This document shows positions 26,901-39,960 of a stretch of DNA of 64,000 nt, piece after piece. The stretch covers positions 10,890,001 to 10,954,000 of the forward strand of contig NC_092582.1 of NCBI RefSeq assembly GCF_037975245.1, read 5' to 3'. The position numbers were made by a program, and so were the translations under genes. This DNA is from Apostichopus japonicus (lineage: Eukaryota > Echinodermata > Holothuroidea > Aspidochirotida > Stichopodidae). The first letter of the stretch is position 1, and each line of letters starts with the position of its first letter. The notes under the pieces are model-generated. The model saw only the letters and a program-made list of their open reading frames with translations. It did no database searches and was not told where the DNA came from.

Positions 26901-29900
26901 CCACTGTATGGACTGAGATATTAGGTGGATTAACTAATACTTACAGCTCCCCATGTAGGCACTCGCTGTAAAAGATCGGCAAAAGACGTCATCACCGGGG
27001 ACTCGAACCACCGATGCAAAAGAGAGCCTCGCTCATCAGCTCGTACAGTGCGCCAAGCCATCGCGCCACTGTATGGACTGAGATATTAGGTGGATTAACT
27101 AATACTTACAGCTCCCCATGTAGGCACTCGCTGTAAAAGATCGGCAAAAGACGTCATCACCGGGGACTCGAACCACCGATGCAAAAGAGAGCCTCGCTCA
27201 TCAGCTCGTACAGTGCGCCAAGCCATCGCGCCACTGTATGGACTGAGATATTAGGTGGATTAACTAATACTTACAGCTCCCCATGTAGGCACTCGCTGTA
27301 AAAGATCGGCAAAAGACGTCATCACCGGGGACTCGAACCACCGATGCAAAAGAGAGCCTCGCTCATCAGCTCGTACAGTGCGCCAAGCCATCGCGCCACT
27401 GTATGGACTGAGATATTAGGTGGATTAACTAATACTTACAGCTCCCCATGTAGGCACTCGCTGTAAAAGATCGGCAAAAGACGTCATCACCGGGGACTCG
27501 AACCACCGATGCAAAAGAGAGCCTCGCTCATCAGCTCGTACAGTGCGCCAAGCCATCGCGCCACTGTATGGACTGAGATATTAGGTGGATTAACTAATAC
27601 TTACAGCTCCCCATGTAGGCACTCGCTGTAAAAGATCGGCAAAAGACGTCATCACCGGGGACTCGAACCACCGATGCAAAAGAGAGCCTCGCTCATCAGC
27701 TCGTACAGTGCGCCAAGCCATCGCGCCACTGTATGGACTGAGATATTAGGTGGATTAACTAATACTTACAGCTCCCCATGTAGGCACTCGCTGTAAAAGA
27801 TCGGCAAAAGACGTCATCACCGGGGACTCGAACCACCGATGCAAAAGAGAGCCTCGCTCATCAGCTCGTACAGTGCGCCAAGCCATCGCGCCACTGTATG
27901 GACTGAGATATTAGGTGGATTAACTAATACTTACAGCTCCCCATGTAGGCACTCGCTGTAAAAGATCGGCAAAAGACGTCATCACCGGGGACTCGAACCA
28001 CCGATGCAAAAGAGAGCCTCGCTCATCAGCTCGTACAGTGCGCCAAGCCATCGCGCCACTGTATGGACTGAGATATTAGGTGGATTAACTAATACTTACA
28101 GCTCCCCATGTAGGCACTCGCTGTAAAAGATCGGCAAAAGACGTCATCACCGGGGACTCGAACCACCGATGCAAAAGAGAGCCTCGCTCATCAGCTCGTA
28201 CAGTGCGCCAAGCCATCGCGCCACTGTATGGACTGAGATATTAGGTGGATTAACTAATACTTACAGCTCCCCATGTAGGCACTCGCTGTAAAAGATCGGC
28301 AAAAGACGTCATCACCGGGGACTCGAACCACCGATGCAAAAGAGAGCCTCGCTCATCAGCTCGTACAGTGCGCCAAGCCATCGCGCCACTGTATGGACTG
28401 AGATATTAGGTGGATTAACTAATACTTACAGCTCCCCATGTAGGCACTCGCTGTAAAAGATCGGCAAAAGACGTCATCACCGGGGACTCGAACCACCGAT
28501 GCAAAAGAGAGCCTCGCTCATCAGCTCGTACAGTGCGCCAAGCCATCGCGCCACTGTATGGACTGAGATATTAGGTGGATTAACTAATACTTACAGCTCC
28601 CCATGTAGGCACTCGCTGTAAAAGATCGGCAAAAGACGTCATCACCGGGGACTCGAACCACCGATGCAAAAGAGAGCCTCGCTCATCAGCTCGTACAGTG
28701 CGCCAAGCCATCGCGCCACTGTATGGACTGAGATATTAGGTGGATTAACTAATACTTACAGCTCCCCATGTAGGCACTCGCTGTAAAAGATCGGCAAAAG
28801 ACGTCATCACCGGGGACTCGAACCACCGATGCAAAAGAGAGCCTCGCTCATCAGCTCGTACAGTGCGCCAAGCCATCGCGCCACTGTATGGACTGAGATA
28901 TTAGGTGGATTAACTAATACTTACAGCTCCCCATGTAGGCACTCGCTGTAAAAGATCGGCAAAAGACGTCATCACCGGGGACTCGAACCACCGATGCAAA
29001 AGAGAGCCTCGCTCATCAGCTCGTACAGTGCGCCAAGCCATCGCGCCACTGTATGGACTGAGATATTAGGTGGATTAACTAATACTTACAGCTCCCCATG
29101 TAGGCACTCGCTGTAAAAGATCGGCAAAAGACGTCATCACCGGGGACTCGAACCACCGATGCAAAAGAGAGCCTCGCTCATCAGCTCGTACAGTGCGCCA
29201 AGCCATCGCGCCACTGTATGGACTGAGATATTAGGTGGATTAACTAATACTTACAGCTCCCCATGTAGGCACTCGCTGTAAAAGATCGGCAAAAGACGTC
29301 ATCACCGGGGACTCGAACCACCGATGCAAAAGAGAGCCTCGCTCATCAGCTCGTACAGTGCGCCAAGCCATCGCGCCACTGTATGGACTGAGATATTAGG
29401 TGGATTAACTAATACTTACAGCTCCCCATGTAGGCACTCGCTGTAAAAGATCGGCAAAAGACGTCATCACCGGGGACTCGAACCACCGATGCAAAAGAGA
29501 GCCTCGCTCATCAGCTCGTACAGTGCGCCAAGCCATCGCGCCACTGTATGGACTGAGATATTAGGTGGATTAACTAATACTTACAGCTCCCCATGTAGGC
29601 ACTCGCTGTAAAAGATCGGCAAAAGACGTCATCACCGGGGACTCGAACCACCGATGCAAAAGAGAGCCTCGCTCATCAGCTCGTACAGTGCGCCAAGCCA
29701 TCGCGCCACTGTATGGACTGAGATATTAGGTGGATTAACTAATACTTACAGCTCCCCATGTAGGCACTCGCTGTAAAAGATCGGCAAAAGACGTCATCAC
29801 CGGGGACTCGAACCACCGATGCAAAAGAGAGCCTCGCTCATCAGCTCGTACAGTGCGCCAAGCCATCGCGCCACTGTATGGACTGAGATATTAGGTGGAT

Positions 29901-32900
29901 TAACTAATACTTACAGCTCCCCATGTAGGCACTCGCTGTAAAAGATCGGCAAAAGACGTCATCACCGGGGACTCGAACCACCGATGCAAAAGAGAGCCTC
30001 GCTCATCAGCTCGTACAGTGCGCCAAGCCATCGCGCCACTGTATGGACTGAGATATTAGGTGGATTAACTAATACTTACAGCTCCCCATGTAGGCACTCG
30101 CTGTAAAAGATCGGCAAAAGACGTCATCACCGGGGACTCGAACCACCGATGCAAAAGAGAGCCTCGCTCATCAGCTCGTACAGTGCGCCAAGCCATCGCG
30201 CCACTGTATGGACTGAGATATTAGGTGGATTAACTAATACTTACAGCTCCCCATGTAGGCACTCGCTGTAAAAGATCGGCAAAAGACGTCATCACCGGGG
30301 ACTCGAACCACCGATGCAAAAGAGAGCCTCGCTCATCAGCTCGTACAGTGCGCCAAGCCATCGCGCCACTGTATGGACTGAGATATTAGGTGGATTAACT
30401 AATACTTACAGCTCCCCATGTAGGCACTCGCTGTAAAAGATCGGCAAAAGACGTCATCACCGGGGACTCGAACCACCGATGCAAAAGAGAGCCTCGCTCA
30501 TCAGCTCGTACAGTGCGCCAAGCCATCGCGCCACTGTATGGACTGAGATATTAGGTGGATTAACTAATACTTACAGCTCCCCATGTAGGCACTCGCTGTA
30601 AAAGATCGGCAAAAGACGTCATCACCGGGGACTCGAACCACCGATGCAAAAGAGAGCCTCGCTCATCAGCTCGTACAGTGCGCCAAGCCATCGCGCCACT
30701 GTATGGACTGAGATATTAGGTGGATTAACTAATACTTACAGCTCCCCATGTAGGCACTCGCTGTAAAAGATCGGCAAAAGACGTCATCACCGGGGACTCG
30801 AACCACCGATGCAAAAGAGAGCCTCGCTCATCAGCTCGTACAGTGCGCCAAGCCATCGCGCCACTGTATGGACTGAGATATTAGGTGGATTAACTAATAC
30901 TTACAGCTCCCCATGTAGGCACTCGCTGTAAAAGATCGGCAAAAGACGTCATCACCGGGGACTCGAACCACCGATGCAAAAGAGAGCCTCGCTCATCAGC
31001 TCGTACAGTGCGCCAAGCCATCGCGCCACTGTATGGACTGAGATATTAGGTGGATTAACTAATACTTACAGCTCCCCATGTAGGCACTCGCTGTAAAAGA
31101 TCGGCAAAAGACGTCATCACCGGGGACTCGAACCACCGATGCAAAAGAGAGCCTCGCTCATCAGCTCGTACAGTGCGCCAAGCCATCGCGCCACTGTATG
31201 GACTGAGATATTAGGTGGATTAACTAATACTTACAGCTCCCCATGTAGGCACTCGCTGTAAAAGATCGGCAAAAGACGTCATCACCGGGGACTCGAACCA
31301 CCGATGCAAAAGAGAGCCTCGCTCATCAGCTCGTACAGTGCGCCAAGCCATCGCGCCACTGTATGGACTGAGATATTAGGTGGATTAACTAATACTTACA
31401 GCTCCCCATGTAGGCACTCGCTGTAAAAGATCGGCAAAAGACGTCATCACCGGGGACTCGAACCACCGATGCAAAAGAGAGCCTCGCTCATCAGCTCGTA
31501 CAGTGCGCCAAGCCATCGCGCCACTGTATGGACTGAGATATTAGGTGGATTAACTAATACTTACAGCTCCCCATGTAGGCACTCGCTGTAAAAGATCGGC
31601 AAAAGACGTCATCACCGGGGACTCGAACCACCGATGCAAAAGAGAGCCTCGCTCATCAGCTCGTACAGTGCGCCAAGCCATCGCGCCACTGTATGGACTG
31701 AGATATTAGGTGGATTAACTAATACTTACAGCTCCCCATGTAGGCACTCGCTGTAAAAGATCGGCAAAAGACGTCATCACCGGGGACTCGAACCACCGAT
31801 GCAAAAGAGAGCCTCGCTCATCAGCTCGTACAGTGCGCCAAGCCATCGCGCCACTGTATGGACTGAGATATTAGGTGGATTAACTAATACTTACAGCTCC
31901 CCATGTAGGCACTCGCTGTAAAAGATCGGCAAAAGACGTCATCACCGGGGACTCGAACCACCGATGCAAAAGAGAGCCTCGCTCATCAGCTCGTACAGTG
32001 CGCCAAGCCATCGCGCCACTGTATGGACTGAGATATTAGGTGGATTAACTAATACTTACAGCTCCCCATGTAGGCACTCGCTGTAAAAGATCGGCAAAAG
32101 ACGTCATCACCGGGGACTCGAACCACCGATGCAAAAGAGAGCCTCGCTCATCAGCTCGTACAGTGCGCCAAGCCATCGCGCCACTGTATGGACTGAGATA
32201 TTAGGTGGATTAACTAATACTTACAGCTCCCCATGTAGGCACTCGCTGTAAAAGATCGGCAAAAGACGTCATCACCGGGGACTCGAACCACCGATGCAAA
32301 AGAGAGCCTCGCTCATCAGCTCGTACAGTGCGCCAAGCCATCGCGCCACTGTATGGACTGAGATATTAGGTGGATTAACTAATACTTACAGCTCCCCATG
32401 TAGGCACTCGCTGTAAAAGATCGGCAAAAGACGTCATCACCGGGGACTCGAACCACCGATGCAAAAGAGAGCCTCGCTCATCAGCTCGTACAGTGCGCCA
32501 AGCCATCGCGCCACTGTATGGACTGAGATATTAGGTGGATTAACTAATACTTACAGCTCCCCATGTAGGCACTCGCTGTAAAAGATCGGCAAAAGACGTC
32601 ATCACCGGGGACTCGAACCACCGATGCAAAAGAGAGCCTCGCTCATCAGCTCGTACAGTGCGCCAAGCCATCGCGCCACTGTATGGACTGAGATATTAGG
32701 TGGATTAACTAATACTTACAGCTCCCCATGTAGGCACTCGCTGTAAAAGATCGGCAAAAGACGTCATCACCGGGGACTCGAACCACCGATGCAAAAGAGA
32801 GCCTCGCTCATCAGCTCGTACAGTGCGCCAAGCCATCGCGCCACTGTATGGACTGAGATATTAGGTGGATTAACTAATACTTACAGCTCCCCATGTAGGC

Positions 32901-35900
32901 ACTCGCTGTAAAAGATCGGCAAAAGACGTCATCACCGGGGACTCGAACCACCGATGCAAAAGAGAGCCTCGCTCATCAGCTCGTACAGTGCGCCAAGCCA
33001 TCGCGCCACTGTATGGACTGAGATATTAGGTGGATTAACTAATACTTACAGCTCCCCATGTAGGCACTCGCTGTAAAAGATCGGCAAAAGACGTCATCAC
33101 CGGGGACTCGAACCACCGATGCAAAAGAGAGCCTCGCTCATCAGCTCGTACAGTGCGCCAAGCCATCGCGCCACTGTATGGACTGAGATATTAGGTGGAT
33201 TAACTAATACTTACAGCTCCCCATGTAGGCACTCGCTGTAAAAGATCGGCAAAAGACGTCATCACCGGGGACTCGAACCACCGATGCAAAAGAGAGCCTC
33301 GCTCATCAGCTCGTACAGTGCGCCAAGCCATCGCGCCACTGTATGGACTGAGATATTAGGTGGATTAACTAATACTTACAGCTCCCCATGTAGGCACTCG
33401 CTGTAAAAGATCGGCAAAAGACGTCATCACCGGGGACTCGAACCACCGATGCAAAAGAGAGCCTCGCTCATCAGCTCGTACAGTGCGCCAAGCCATCGCG
33501 CCACTGTATGGACTGAGATATTAGGTGGATTAACTAATACTTACAGCTCCCCATGTAGGCACTCGCTGTAAAAGATCGGCAAAAGACGTCATCACCGGGG
33601 ACTCGAACCACCGATGCAAAAGAGAGCCTCGCTCATCAGCTCGTACAGTGCGCCAAGCCATCGCGCCACTGTATGGACTGAGATATTAGGTGGATTAACT
33701 AATACTTACAGCTCCCCATGTAGGCACTCGCTGTAAAAGATCGGCAAAAGACGTCATCACCGGGGACTCGAACCACCGATGCAAAAGAGAGCCTCGCTCA
33801 TCAGCTCGTACAGTGCGCCAAGCCATCGCGCCACTGTATGGACTGAGATATTAGGTGGATTAACTAATACTTACAGCTCCCCATGTAGGCACTCGCTGTA
33901 AAAGATCGGCAAAAGACGTCATCACCGGGGACTCGAACCACCGATGCAAAAGAGAGCCTCGCTCATCAGCTCGTACAGTGCGCCAAGCCATCGCGCCACT
34001 GTATGGACTGAGATATTAGGTGGATTAACTAATACTTACAGCTCCCCATGTAGGCACTCGCTGTAAAAGATCGGCAAAAGACGTCATCACCGGGGACTCG
34101 AACCACCGATGCAAAAGAGAGCCTCGCTCATCAGCTCGTACAGTGCGCCAAGCCATCGCGCCACTGTATGGACTGAGATATTAGGTGGATTAACTAATAC
34201 TTACAGCTCCCCATGTAGGCACTCGCTGTAAAAGATCGGCAAAAGACGTCATCACCGGGGACTCGAACCACCGATGCAAAAGAGAGCCTCGCTCATCAGC
34301 TCGTACAGTGCGCCAAGCCATCGCGCCACTGTATGGACTGAGATATTAGGTGGATTAACTAATACTTACAGCTCCCCATGTAGGCACTCGCTGTAAAAGA
34401 TCGGCAAAAGACGTCATCACCGGGGACTCGAACCACCGATGCAAAAGAGAGCCTCGCTCATCAGCTCGTACAGTGCGCCAAGCCATCGCGCCACTGTATG
34501 GACTGAGATATTAGGTGGATTAACTAATACTTACAGCTCCCCATGTAGGCACTCGCTGTAAAAGATCGGCAAAAGACGTCATCACCGGGGACTCGAACCA
34601 CCGATGCAAAAGAGAGCCTCGCTCATCAGCTCGTACAGTGCGCCAAGCCATCGCGCCACTGTATGGACTGAGATATTAGGTGGATTAACTAATACTTACA
34701 GCTCCCCATGTAGGCACTCGCTGTAAAAGATCGGCAAAAGACGTCATCACCGGGGACTCGAACCACCGATGCAAAAGAGAGCCTCGCTCATCAGCTCGTA
34801 CAGTGCGCCAAGCCATCGCGCCACTGTATGGACTGAGATATTAGGTGGATTAACTAATACTTACAGCTCCCCATGTAGGCACTCGCTGTAAAAGATCGGC
34901 AAAAGACGTCATCACCGGGGACTCGAACCACCGATGCAAAAGAGAGCCTCGCTCATCAGCTCGTACAGTGCGCCAAGCCATCGCGCCACTGTATGGACTG
35001 AGATATTAGGTGGATTAACTAATACTTACAGCTCCCCATGTAGGCACTCGCTGTAAAAGATCGGCAAAAGACGTCATCACCGGGGACTCGAACCACCGAT
35101 GCAAAAGAGAGCCTCGCTCATCAGCTCGTACAGTGCGCCAAGCCATCGCGCCACTGTATGGACTGAGATATTAGGTGGATTAACTAATACTTACAGCTCC
35201 CCATGTAGGCACTCGCTGTAAAAGATCGGCAAAAGACGTCATCACCGGGGACTCGAACCACCGATGCAAAAGAGAGCCTCGCTCATCAGCTCGTACAGTG
35301 CGCCAAGCCATCGCGCCACTGTATGGACTGAGATATTAGGTGGATTAACTAATACTTACAGCTCCCCATGTAGGCACTCGCTGTAAAAGATCGGCAAAAG
35401 ACGTCATCACCGGGGACTCGAACCACCGATGCAAAAGAGAGCCTCGCTCATCAGCTCGTACAGTGCGCCAAGCCATCGCGCCACTGTATGGACTGAGATA
35501 TTAGGTGGATTAACTAATACTTACAGCTCCCCATGTAGGCACTCGCTGTAAAAGATCGGCAAAAGACGTCATCACCGGGGACTCGAACCACCGATGCAAA
35601 AGAGAGCCTCGCTCATCAGCTCGTACAGTGCGCCAAGCCATCGCGCCACTGTATGGACTGAGATATTAGGTGGATTAACTAATACTTACAGCTCCCCATG
35701 TAGGCACTCGCTGTAAAAGATCGGCAAAAGACGTCATCACCGGGGACTCGAACCACCGATGCAAAAGAGAGCCTCGCTCATCAGCTCGTACAGTGCGCCA
35801 AGCCATCGCGCCACTGTATGGACTGAGATATTAGGTGGATTAACTAATACTTACAGCTCCCCATGTAGGCACTCGCTGTAAAAGATCGGCAAAAGACGTC

Positions 35901-36164
35901 ATCACCGGGGACTCGAACCACCGATGCAAAAGAGAGCCTCGCTCATCAGCTCGTACAGTGCGCCAAGCCATCGCGCCACTGTATGGACTGAGATATTAGG
36001 TGGATTAACTAATACTTACAGCTCCCCATGTAGGCACTCGCTGTAAAAGATCGGCAAAAGACGTCATCACCGGGGACTCGAACCACCGATGCAAAAGAGA
36101 GCCTCGCTCATCAGCTCGTACAGTGCGCCAAGCCATCGCGCCACTGTATGGACTGAGATATTAG
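18000..36164 (-). repeat. 165-bp satellite array, contig 2 (- orientation, M44=T subtype)
   Basis: About 110 copies of the same monomer run as the reverse complement. Read on the - strand, all copies have T at M44 (seen as ATTAGGTGG on +), like contigs 3-4 and unlike contig 1. I saw two substitutions in 18.2 kb. One is at 23762 (M70 G to A, in the loop of the large hairpin). The other is at 23937 (M60 A to G, in its stem, wobble-preserving). They sit in adjacent monomers 175 bp apart. No indel was noticed. The flip relative to the neighbours coincides with the gaps on both sides, so it may be a scaffolding choice rather than a real inversion. No gene is present. Confidence 0.98.
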
Positions 36165-36264
36165 NNNNNNNNNNNNNNNNNNNNNNNNNNNNNNNNNNNN
36201 NNNNNNNNNNNNNNNNNNNNNNNNNNNNNNNNNNNNNNNNNNNNNNNNNNNNNNNNNNNNNNNN
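36165..36264. other. Assembly gap (100 N)
   Basis: Exactly 100 N. The repeat changes from - orientation (ending at M43) to + orientation (starting at M102) across it. The apparent reading frame spanning it is an artefact of the N run. Confidence 0.99.
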
Positions 36265-39200
36265 GAGGCTCTCTTTTGCATCGGTGGTTCGAGTCCCCGG
36301 TGATGACGTCTTTTGCCGATCTTTTACAGCGAGTGCCTACACGGGGAGCCTGTAAGTATTAGTTAATCCACCTAATATCTCAGTCCATACAGTGGCGCGA
36401 TGGCTTGGCGCACTGTACGAGCTGATGAGCGAGGGCTCTCTTTTGCATCGGTGGTTCGAGTCCCCGGTGATGACGTCTTTTGCCGATCTTTTACAGCGAG
36501 TGCCTACACGGGGAGCTGTAAGTATTAGTTAATCCCACCTAATATCTCAGTCCATACAGTGGCGCGATGGCTTGGCGCACTGTACGAGCTGATGAGCGAG
36601 GCTCTCTTTTGCATCGGTGGTTCGAGTCCCCGGGTGATGACGTCTTTTGCCGATCTTTTACAGCGAGTGCCTACACGGGGAGCTGTAAGTATTAGTTAAT
36701 CCACCTAATATCTCAGTCCATACAGTGGCGCGATGGCTTGGCGCACTGTACGAGCTGATGAGCGAGGCTCTCTTTTGCATCGGTGGTTCGAGTCCCCGGT
36801 GATGACGTCTTTTGCCGATCTTTTACAGCGAGTGCCTACATGGGGAGCTGTAAGTATTAGTTAATCCACCTAATATCTCAGTCCATACAGTGGCGCGATG
36901 GCTTGGGCGCACTGTACGAGCTGATGAGCGAGGCTCTCTTTTGCATCGGTGGGTTCGAGTCCCCGGTGATGACGTCTTTTGCCGATCTTTTACAGCGAGT
37001 GCCTACATGGGGAGCTGTAAGTATTAGTTAATCCACCTAATATCTCAGTCCATACAGTGGCGCGATGGCTTGGCGCACTGTACGAGCTGATGAGCGAGGC
37101 TCTCTTTTGCATCGGTGGTTCGAGTCCCCGGTGATGACGTCTTTTGCCGATCTTTTACAGCGAGTGCCTACATGGGGAGCTGTAAGTATTAGTTAATCCA
37201 CCTAATATCTCAGTCCATACAGTGGCGCGATGGCTTGGCGCACTGTACGAGCTGATGAGCGAGGCTCTCTTTTGCATCGGTGGTTCGAGTCCCGGTGATG
37301 ACGTCTTTTGCCGATCTTTTACAGCGAGTGCCTACATGGGGAGCTGTAAGTATTAGTTAATCCACCTAATATCTCAGTCCATACAGTGGCGCGATGGCTT
37401 GGCGCACTGTACGAGCTGATGAGCGAGGCTCTCTTTTGCATCGGTGGTTCGAGTCCCCGGTGATGACGTCTTTTGCCGATCTTTTACAGCGAGTGCCTAC
37501 ATGGGGAGCTGTAAGTATTAGTTAATCCACCTAATATCTCAGTCCATACAGTGGCGCGATGGCTTGGCGCACTGTACGAGCTGATGAGCGAGGCTCTCTT
37601 TTGCATCGGTGGTTCGAGTCCCCGGTGATGACGTCTTTTGCCGATCTTTAACAGCGAGTGCCTACATGGGGAGCTGTAAGTATTAGTTAATCCACCTAAT
37701 ATCTCAGTCCATACAGTGGCGCGATGGCTGGCGCACTGTACGAGCTGATGAGCGAGGCTCTCTTTTGCATCGGTGGTTCGAGTCCCCGGTGATGACGTCT
37801 TTTGCCGATCTTTTACAGCGAGTGCCTACATGGGGAGCTGTAAGTATTAGTTAATCCACCTAATATCTCAGTCCATACAGTGGCGCGATGGCTTGGCGCA
37901 CTGTACGAGCTGATGAGCGAGGCTCTCTTTTGCATCGGTGGTTCGAGTCCCCGGTGATGACGTCTTTTGCCGATCTTTTACAGCGAGTGCCTACATGGGG
38001 AGCTGTAAGTATTAGTTAATCCACCTAATATCTCAGTCCATACAGTGGCGCGATGGCTTGGCGCACTGTACGAGCTGATGAGCGAGGCTCTCTTTTGCAT
38101 CGTGGTTCGAGTCCCCGGTGATGACGTCTTTTGCCGATCTTTTACAGCGAGTGCCTACATGGGGAGCTGTAAGTATTAGTTAATCCACCTAATATCTCAG
38201 TCCATACAGTGGCGCGATGGCTTGGCGCACTGTACGAGCTGATGAGCGAGGGCTCTCTTTTGCATCGGTGGTTCGAATCCCGGTGATGACGTCCTTTTGC
38301 CGATCTTTTACAGCGAGTGCCTACATGGGGAGCTGTAAGTATTAGTTAATCCACCTAATATCTCAGTCCATACAGTGGCGCGATGGCTTGGCGCACTGTA
38401 CGAGCTGATGAGCGAGGCTCTCTTTTGCATCGGTGGTTCGAGTCCCGGTGATGACGTCTTTTGCCGATCTTTTACAGCGAGTGCCTACATGGGGAGCTGT
38501 AAGTATTAGTTAATCCACCTAATATCTCAGTCCATACAGTGGCGCGATGGCTTGGCGCACTGTACGAGCTGATGAGCGAGGCTCTCTTTTGCATCGGTGG
38601 TTCGAGTCCCCGGTGATGACGTCTTTTGCCGATCTTTTACAGCGAGTGCCTACACGGGGAGCTGTAAGTATTAGTTAATCCACCTAATATCTCAGTCCAT
38701 ACAGTGGCGCGATGGCTTGGCGCACTGTACGAGCTGATGAGCGAGGCTCTCTTTTGCATCGGTGGTTCGAGTCCCCGGTGATGACGTCTTTTGCCGATCT
38801 TTTACAGCGAGTGCCTACACGGGGAGCTGTAAGTATTAGTTAATCCACCTAATATCTCAGTCCATACAGTGGCGCGATGGCTTGGCGCACTGTACGAGCT
38901 GATGAGCGAGGCTCTCTTTTGCATCGGTGGTTCGAGTCCCCGGTGATGACGTCTTTTGCCGATCTTTTACAGCGAGTGCCTACACGGGGAGCTGTAAGTA
39001 TTAGTTAATCCACCTAATATCTCAGTCCATACAGTGGCGCGATGGCTTGGCGCACTGTACGAGCTGATGAGCGAGGCTCTCTTTTGCATCGGTGGTTCGA
39101 GTCCCCGGTGATGACGTCTTTTGCCGATCTTTTACAGCGAGTGCCTACACGGGGAGCTGTAAGTATTAGTTAATCCACCTAATATCTCAGTCCATACAGT

Positions 39201-39960
39201 GGCGCGATGGCTTGGCGCACTGTACGAGCTGATGAGCGAGGCTCTCTTTTGCATCGGTGGTTCGAGTCCCCCGGTGATGACGTCTTTTGCCGATCTTTTA
39301 CAGCGAGTGCCTACACGGGGAGCTGTAAGTATTAGTTAATCCACCTAATATCTCAGTCCATACAGTGGCGCGATGGCTTGGCGCACTGTACGAGCTGATG
39401 AGCGAGGCTCTTTTGCATCGGTGGTTCGAGTCCCCGGTGATGACGTCTTTTGCCGATCTTTTACAGCGAGTGCCTACACGGGGAGCTGTAAGTATTAGTT
39501 AATCCACCTAATATCTCAGTCCATACAGTGGCGCGATGGCTTGGCGCACTGTACGAGCTGATGAGCGAGGCTCTCTTTTGCATCGGTGGTTCGAGTCCCC
39601 GGTGATGACGTCTTTTGCCGATCTTTTACAGCGAGTGCCTACACGGGGAGCTGTAAGTATTAGTTAATCCACCTAATATCTCAGTCCCTACAGTGGCGCG
39701 ATGGCTTGGCGCACTGTACGAGCTGATGAGCCCATACAGTGGCGCGATGGCTTGGCGCACTGTACGAGCTGATGAGCGAGGCTCTCTTTTGCATCGGTGG
39801 TTCGAGTCCCCGGTGATGACGTCTTTTGCCGATCTTTACAGCGAGTGCCTACATGGGGAGCTGTAAGTATTAGTTAATCCACCTAATATCTCAGTCCATA
39901 CAGTGGCGCGATGGCTTGGCGCACTGTACGAGCTGATGAGCGAGGGCTCTCTTTTGCATC
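36265..39960 (+). repeat. Indel-rich left edge of contig 3
   Basis: Monomers here differ from the downstream consensus mostly by one-base gains or losses in short homopolymers. Gains: C near 36350, G near 36434, C near 36535, G near 36633, G near 36907 and 36951, C near 38294 and 39271, G near 38251 and 39945. Losses: C near 37294 and 38446, T near 37730 and 39837, G near 38103, and a CT dinucleotide near 39410. Substitutions are rarer: T to A at 37650, and G to A near 38277, which falls on the free N of the B-box. M14 is C in the first three monomers, T in the next eleven and C in the next seven. The pattern fits either poor consensus at a contig end or a genuinely diverged array edge. Confidence 0.85.
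39686..39776 (+). repeat. Intra-monomer duplication of about 46 bp
   Basis: M56-M100 (39686-39730) is followed directly by a second copy of M55-M100 (39731-39776), after which the monomer continues normally. The first copy has C in place of A at M58. The duplicated piece contains the entire large hairpin and the A-box-like element, so this monomer has two of each but one B-box. It lies in the indel-rich edge and may reflect replication slippage or an assembly join. Confidence 0.85.

Noticed and set aside
36089-36355. Open frame of 88 codons across the second gap
   Set aside because: About 34 codons are N. The frame joins - oriented and + oriented repeat across a placeholder gap and has no coding meaning.
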